Shown piece by piece: positions 61,950 through 64,000 of a stretch of DNA of 64,000 nt. The DNA is taken from NCBI GenBank assembly GCA_963726975.1, contig CAVSEK010000013.1, forward strand, positions 372,001-436,000, read 5' to 3'. The stretch's first letter is position 1. Each line of letters opens with the position of its first letter. Position numbers and translations under genes: made by a program. This DNA is from CAVSEK01 sp963726975 (GTDB lineage Bacteria; Actinomycetota; Actinomycetes; Mycobacteriales; SCTD01). The notes beneath the pieces were generated by a model, which was given only the letters and a program-made list of their open reading frames with translations, searched no databases and was not told the DNA's origin.

Positions 61950-63281
61950 GTGAGCACCGCCCCCGTCGACCCCCGTGACGTCCACCGCACCCTGCAGCTC
62001 GCGCTGCGCGCCGGCGAGGTGCTGCTGTCGGGCGGGGTCGGAGCGGCGGAGGTCACGGCGGCGTGCACGTCGGTCGCCGAGGCGTCCGGCCTGACCGACG
62101 TGGCGTGCGACATCACCTTCACGTCGCTCTCGCTGGCGGGCTCCGGCGGGCCGGGGCTGCCCCCGGTCAGCGAGATGCGCCTCGTCACGCAGCGCGAGCT
62201 GGACTACACGCGCGTCACCGCCGTGCACGACCTCGTGTCGGAGCTCGTGGCGGGGCGGCTGGACCGCGACGCGGCGGAGCAGCTGCTCCGGGAGATCCGG
62301 ACCGCGCGGCACCCGTACCGCTCCGAGGTCGTCCGCGGTGCCCGCGCGGTCCTCGCCGCGGCGGTGACCCTGCTGCTCGGCGGCGGCTGGGTGGTCGCCG
62401 CGTCGGCCATCGTCGCGACCCTGGTCATCGACCTGGTGAACGGCCGCCTGGGGCGTGGCCGGCTGCCGGTCTTCTACCAGAACGTCGTCGGCGGGCTCCT
62501 CGCGACGCTCGTCGCCATCGCGCTCGTCGCCGCCGGGGCCGCGGTGCGGCCGCCGCTGGTCGTGGCCGGCGGGATCGTGCTGCTGCTGCCCGGGGTCACC
62601 CTGGTGGGCGCGGTGCAGGACGCGATCACGAGCTTCTACGTCACCGCCAGCGCGCGGGCCTTCGAGACGTTCCTGCTCACCACCGGGATCATCAGCGGCA
62701 TCGCGATCGGCCTGTCGGTCGGGGTGCGGCTGGGCCTGCCGGTGCAGATCCCCGACCCCGACTTCACCGGCCTGGGGCGGGTCCCCGGGCAGCTGCTCGC
62801 GGCCGCCGTCGTGTCGGCCAGCTTCGCCGTCGCCAACCACGCTCCCCGGCGCACGCTGCCCGTCGCCGGGCTGGCCGGTGCCGCGGGCTGGGGGACGCTC
62901 GTCGGCGTGGGCGGCCTCGGCCTGTCCGCACCGATCGCCTCGGCCGCCGCGGCGCTCGTCATCGGCGCCGGCGCCGCTGTCCTCGGCCGCCGCCAGCGGG
63001 TACCGGCCCTGGTGCACGTCGCCGCGGGCATCGTCCCGCTGCTGCCGGGGCTCGCGATCTACCGGGGCCTGCGTGCGCTCGCGGAGGGCGACAGCGTGCG
63101 CGGCACGGCGCTGCTCGGGTCGGCGCTGGCCGTCGGGCTCGCGCTCGCGGCGGGGGCGCTGCTCGGGGAGTTCCTCGCCCGGCCGCCGGCGCGGGCCCGG
63201 GCCGGGCGCGAGCGGCGGCTGGCCGAGCTGCGCTGGACCGGGCCGCGGCGCCGCCGCGCTTCCCGGCTGCTCCACCCCTGA
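61950..63281 (+). CDS. thrE: ThrE-family threonine/serine exporter
   Basis: 443 aa. The N-terminal domain (about 10-115; 'LRAGEVLLSGGVGAAEVTAACTSVAEASGLTDVACDITFTSLSLAG') is the DUF1212 cytoplasmic part of ThrE with its conserved Gly-rich start, and about ten membrane helices follow ('LLLPGVTLVGAVQDAITSFYVTASARAFETFLLTTGIISGIAIGL'). It exports Thr and Ser. GTG 61950 follows GGAG. The stop TGA (63279) lies inside the first unit of a 15-bp tandem repeat. A hairpin at 63346-63366 probably ends the transcript. Confidence 0.9.
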   Translation: MSTAPVDPRDVHRTLQLALRAGEVLLSGGVGAAEVTAACTSVAEASGLTDVACDITFTSLSLAGSGGPGLPPVSEMRLVTQRELDYTRVTAVHDLVSELVAGRLDRDAAEQLLREIRTARHPYRSEVVRGARAVLAAAVTLLLGGGWVVAASAIVATLVIDLVNGRLGRGRLPVFYQNVVGGLLATLVAIALVAAGAAVRPPLVVAGGIVLLLPGVTLVGAVQDAITSFYVTASARAFETFLLTTGIISGIAIGLSVGVRLGLPVQIPDPDFTGLGRVPGQLLAAAVVSASFAVANHAPRRTLPVAGLAGAAGWGTLVGVGGLGLSAPIASAAAALVIGAGAAVLGRRQRVPALVHVAAGIVPLLPGLAIYRGLRALAEGDSVRGTALLGSALAVGLALAAGALLGEFLARPPARARAGRERRLAELRWTGPRRRRASRLLHP

Positions 63282-63334
63282 CCAGCCGACCCCTGTCCAG
63301 CCGACCCCTGACCAGCCGACCCCCGAGCAGCCGA
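63275..63334. repeat. 15-bp tandem repeat, four copies, overlapping the thrE stop
   Basis: CCCCTGACCAGCCGA is repeated four times with single-base differences (CCCCTGTCCAGCCGA, CCCCTGACCAGCCGA, CCCCCGAGCAGCCGA). The first unit contains the thrE stop codon. In one of the other frames the units encode a Pro-x-Gln-Pro-Thr pentapeptide. Confidence 0.9.
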
Positions 63335-63345
63335 CCCGCGGCGGT

Positions 63346-63366
63346 GTGCGACGGTCCCCGTCGCAC
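63346..63366 (+). terminator. Terminator hairpin after thrE
   Basis: GTGCGACGG (63346-63354) pairs perfectly with CCGTCGCAC (63358-63366) around a three-base TCC loop. It lies 65 bp after the thrE stop and 19 bp before the leader frame of the next gene. Confidence 0.65.
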
Positions 63367-63384
63367 CCGACCCGAGGACGGCCC

Positions 63385-63423
63385 ATGACCAGCCCCCGCC
63401 CGACCGCCCCGGACGCCCGGTGA
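63385..63423 (+). CDS. Possible 12-codon leader peptide coupled to the TauE gene
   Basis: ATG 63385 has GAGGACG about seven bases upstream and encodes MTSPRPTAPDAR, whose TGA overlaps the GTG start of the permease (GTGA). The permease itself has no visible ribosome site, so its translation may depend on this short frame. No family is expected for a peptide of this size. Confidence 0.4.
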   Translation: MTSPRPTAPDAR

Positions 63424-64000
63424 CCCCGGCCGACGTCGTCCTGCTGGCCGGGGCCGGCCTGGCCGCCGGAGCCGTCAACGCGATGGCCGGCGGCGGCTCG
63501 CTCATCTCGTTCCCGGCGCTGCTCGCGGCGGGCTACCCCAGCGTGCAGGCGAACGTCACCAACACGGTCGCGCTCTTCCCGGGCTACCTCGGCAGCGTCC
63601 TCGGCGGTCGGCCCGAGCTCGAGGGGCAGGGTCGCCGGGTCCGCTCCCTGGCGCTGACGGCGGTGGTCGGCGCCGTCGGGGGAGCGGTGCTGCTGCTCAC
63701 CACGCCCGGCGACGTCTTCCGACGGGTCGTGCCGTTCCTCATCCTCGTCGCGTGCGCACTGCTGCTGGTGCAGCCGCGGCTCAAGGCCCTCGTCCAGCGG
63801 CGGACCGGGGTCGCGGGGGTCGCGCACGGCTCGGTCCCGCTGCAGGTGAGCGTCCTCCTCGCCTCGGTCTACGGCGCCTACTTCGGCGCGGGCCTGGGCG
63901 TGATGCTGCTGGGGCTGCTCGGCGTGTTCCTCGCCGAGGCGCTGCGCCAGGTGAACGCCCTCAAGAACGTGCTGTCGCTGGTGATCAACTCGGTCGCCCT
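63420..64000 (+). CDS. TauE/SafE-family permease, cut by the window end
   Basis: At least 193 aa are present; the end lies outside the window. The start is 'VTPADVVLLAGAGLAAGAVNAMAGGGSLISFPALLAAGYPSVQANVTNTVALFPGYLGSVLGGRPEL', the first TauE/SafE repeat with its N-x-M-A-G-G-G-S-L motif, followed by further helices up to 'LGLLGVFLAEALRQVNALKNVLSLVINSVA', the second repeat. Members export sulfite or related anions, or are uncharacterised. GTG 63420 is chosen for the overlap with the short leader frame. Confidence 0.88.
   Translation, partial: MTPADVVLLAGAGLAAGAVNAMAGGGSLISFPALLAAGYPSVQANVTNTVALFPGYLGSVLGGRPELEGQGRRVRSLALTAVVGAVGGAVLLLTTPGDVFRRVVPFLILVACALLLVQPRLKALVQRRTGVAGVAHGSVPLQVSVLLASVYGAYFGAGLGVMLLGLLGVFLAEALRQVNALKNVLSLVINSVA

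Noticed and set aside
1..64000. CRISPR arrays, tRNA/rRNA genes, insertion sequences or prophage
   Set aside because: The tandem repeats are too short and contiguous for CRISPR, no tRNA TpsiC or rRNA signatures were found, and no transposase, integrase or phage protein is encoded.

Overview
The window is about 75-77% GC, uses GTG starts very often and is densely packed with GTGA/ATGA start-stop overlaps. The gene set (WhiB regulator, AfsQ/Mtr-like two-component system with lipoprotein, NlpC/P60 and GH3 enzymes carrying LGFP cell-wall repeats, ThrE exporter, DUF3097, acetoacetyl-CoA synthetase) points to a free-living high-GC actinomycete. I cannot name the genus. No rRNA, tRNA, CRISPR array, prophage or insertion sequence was seen; the region reads as ordinary chromosome.

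Layout. 0-2.6 kb: CopC/CopD-like copper genes converging on an FMN/F420 monooxygenase. 2.7-8.3 kb: homocysteine methyltransferase, then two divergent c-di-GMP genes (GAF-GGDEF and PAS-GGDEF-EAL) whose shared promoter region carries a (ACCGC)10 microsatellite. 8.4-12.6 kb: a ferritin-like protein with 11-residue amphipathic repeats, an ATP-grasp/zinc-ribbon pair with a divergent hexapeptide acyltransferase, and a proline-rich anchored surface protein. 13-16.2 kb: ferrochelatase and a GH13 alpha-glucosidase. 16.2-26.3 kb: SpoIIE-type phosphatase, acetoacetyl-CoA synthetase, Ada/AlkA and Ogt alkylation repair, amidohydrolase plus alcohol dehydrogenase, and amylosucrase. 26.4-29.1 kb: response regulator - histidine kinase - GerMN lipoprotein operon surrounded by three unrelated 12-bp triplications. 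29.3-36 kb: STAS protein, serB and its coupled partner, DUF3097, a DEAD/DEAH helicase and a SpoU RNA methylase. 36-43 kb: an AceE-like ThDP enzyme, a secreted sialidase-like propeller, a lipoprotein and an acyl-CoA oxidase-like flavoprotein. 43-48 kb: M56/BlaI pair and WhiB sharing a near-perfect dyad, then a MoxR-DUF58-VWA operon. 48-55 kb: two quinone-oxidoreductase-like enzymes, PhoD phosphatase coupled to a Brp/Blh beta-carotene dioxygenase, hemerythrin and an acyl-CoA ligase. 55-64 kb: a c-di-AMP riboswitch controlling an NlpC/P60-LGFP hydrolase, an RsbW-like kinase, a GH3-LGFP enzyme, a GNAT-BCCT pair, ThrE, and the start of a TauE permease.

How the genes work together. Second-messenger and stress themes recur: c-di-GMP turnover, a c-di-AMP riboswitch on a cell-wall hydrolase, three dispersed partner-switching parts (SpoIIE phosphatase, STAS, RsbW-like ATPase), and a beta-lactam-type sensor (BlaI/M56) facing WhiB. 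Carbon storage and osmotic genes (amylosucrase, GH13, BCCT) fit a soil or surface lifestyle.

Data caution. Many conserved housekeeping genes between about 10.7 and 52.4 kb (hemH, GH13, alkA, ogt, amylosucrase, serB, helicase, RNA methylase, AceE-like) are broken by single-base indels that restore a perfect family match in another frame, several of them in recurring sequence contexts. I read this as assembly error rather than pseudogenisation, and the affected genes are annotated as one locus each with the frame changes noted.
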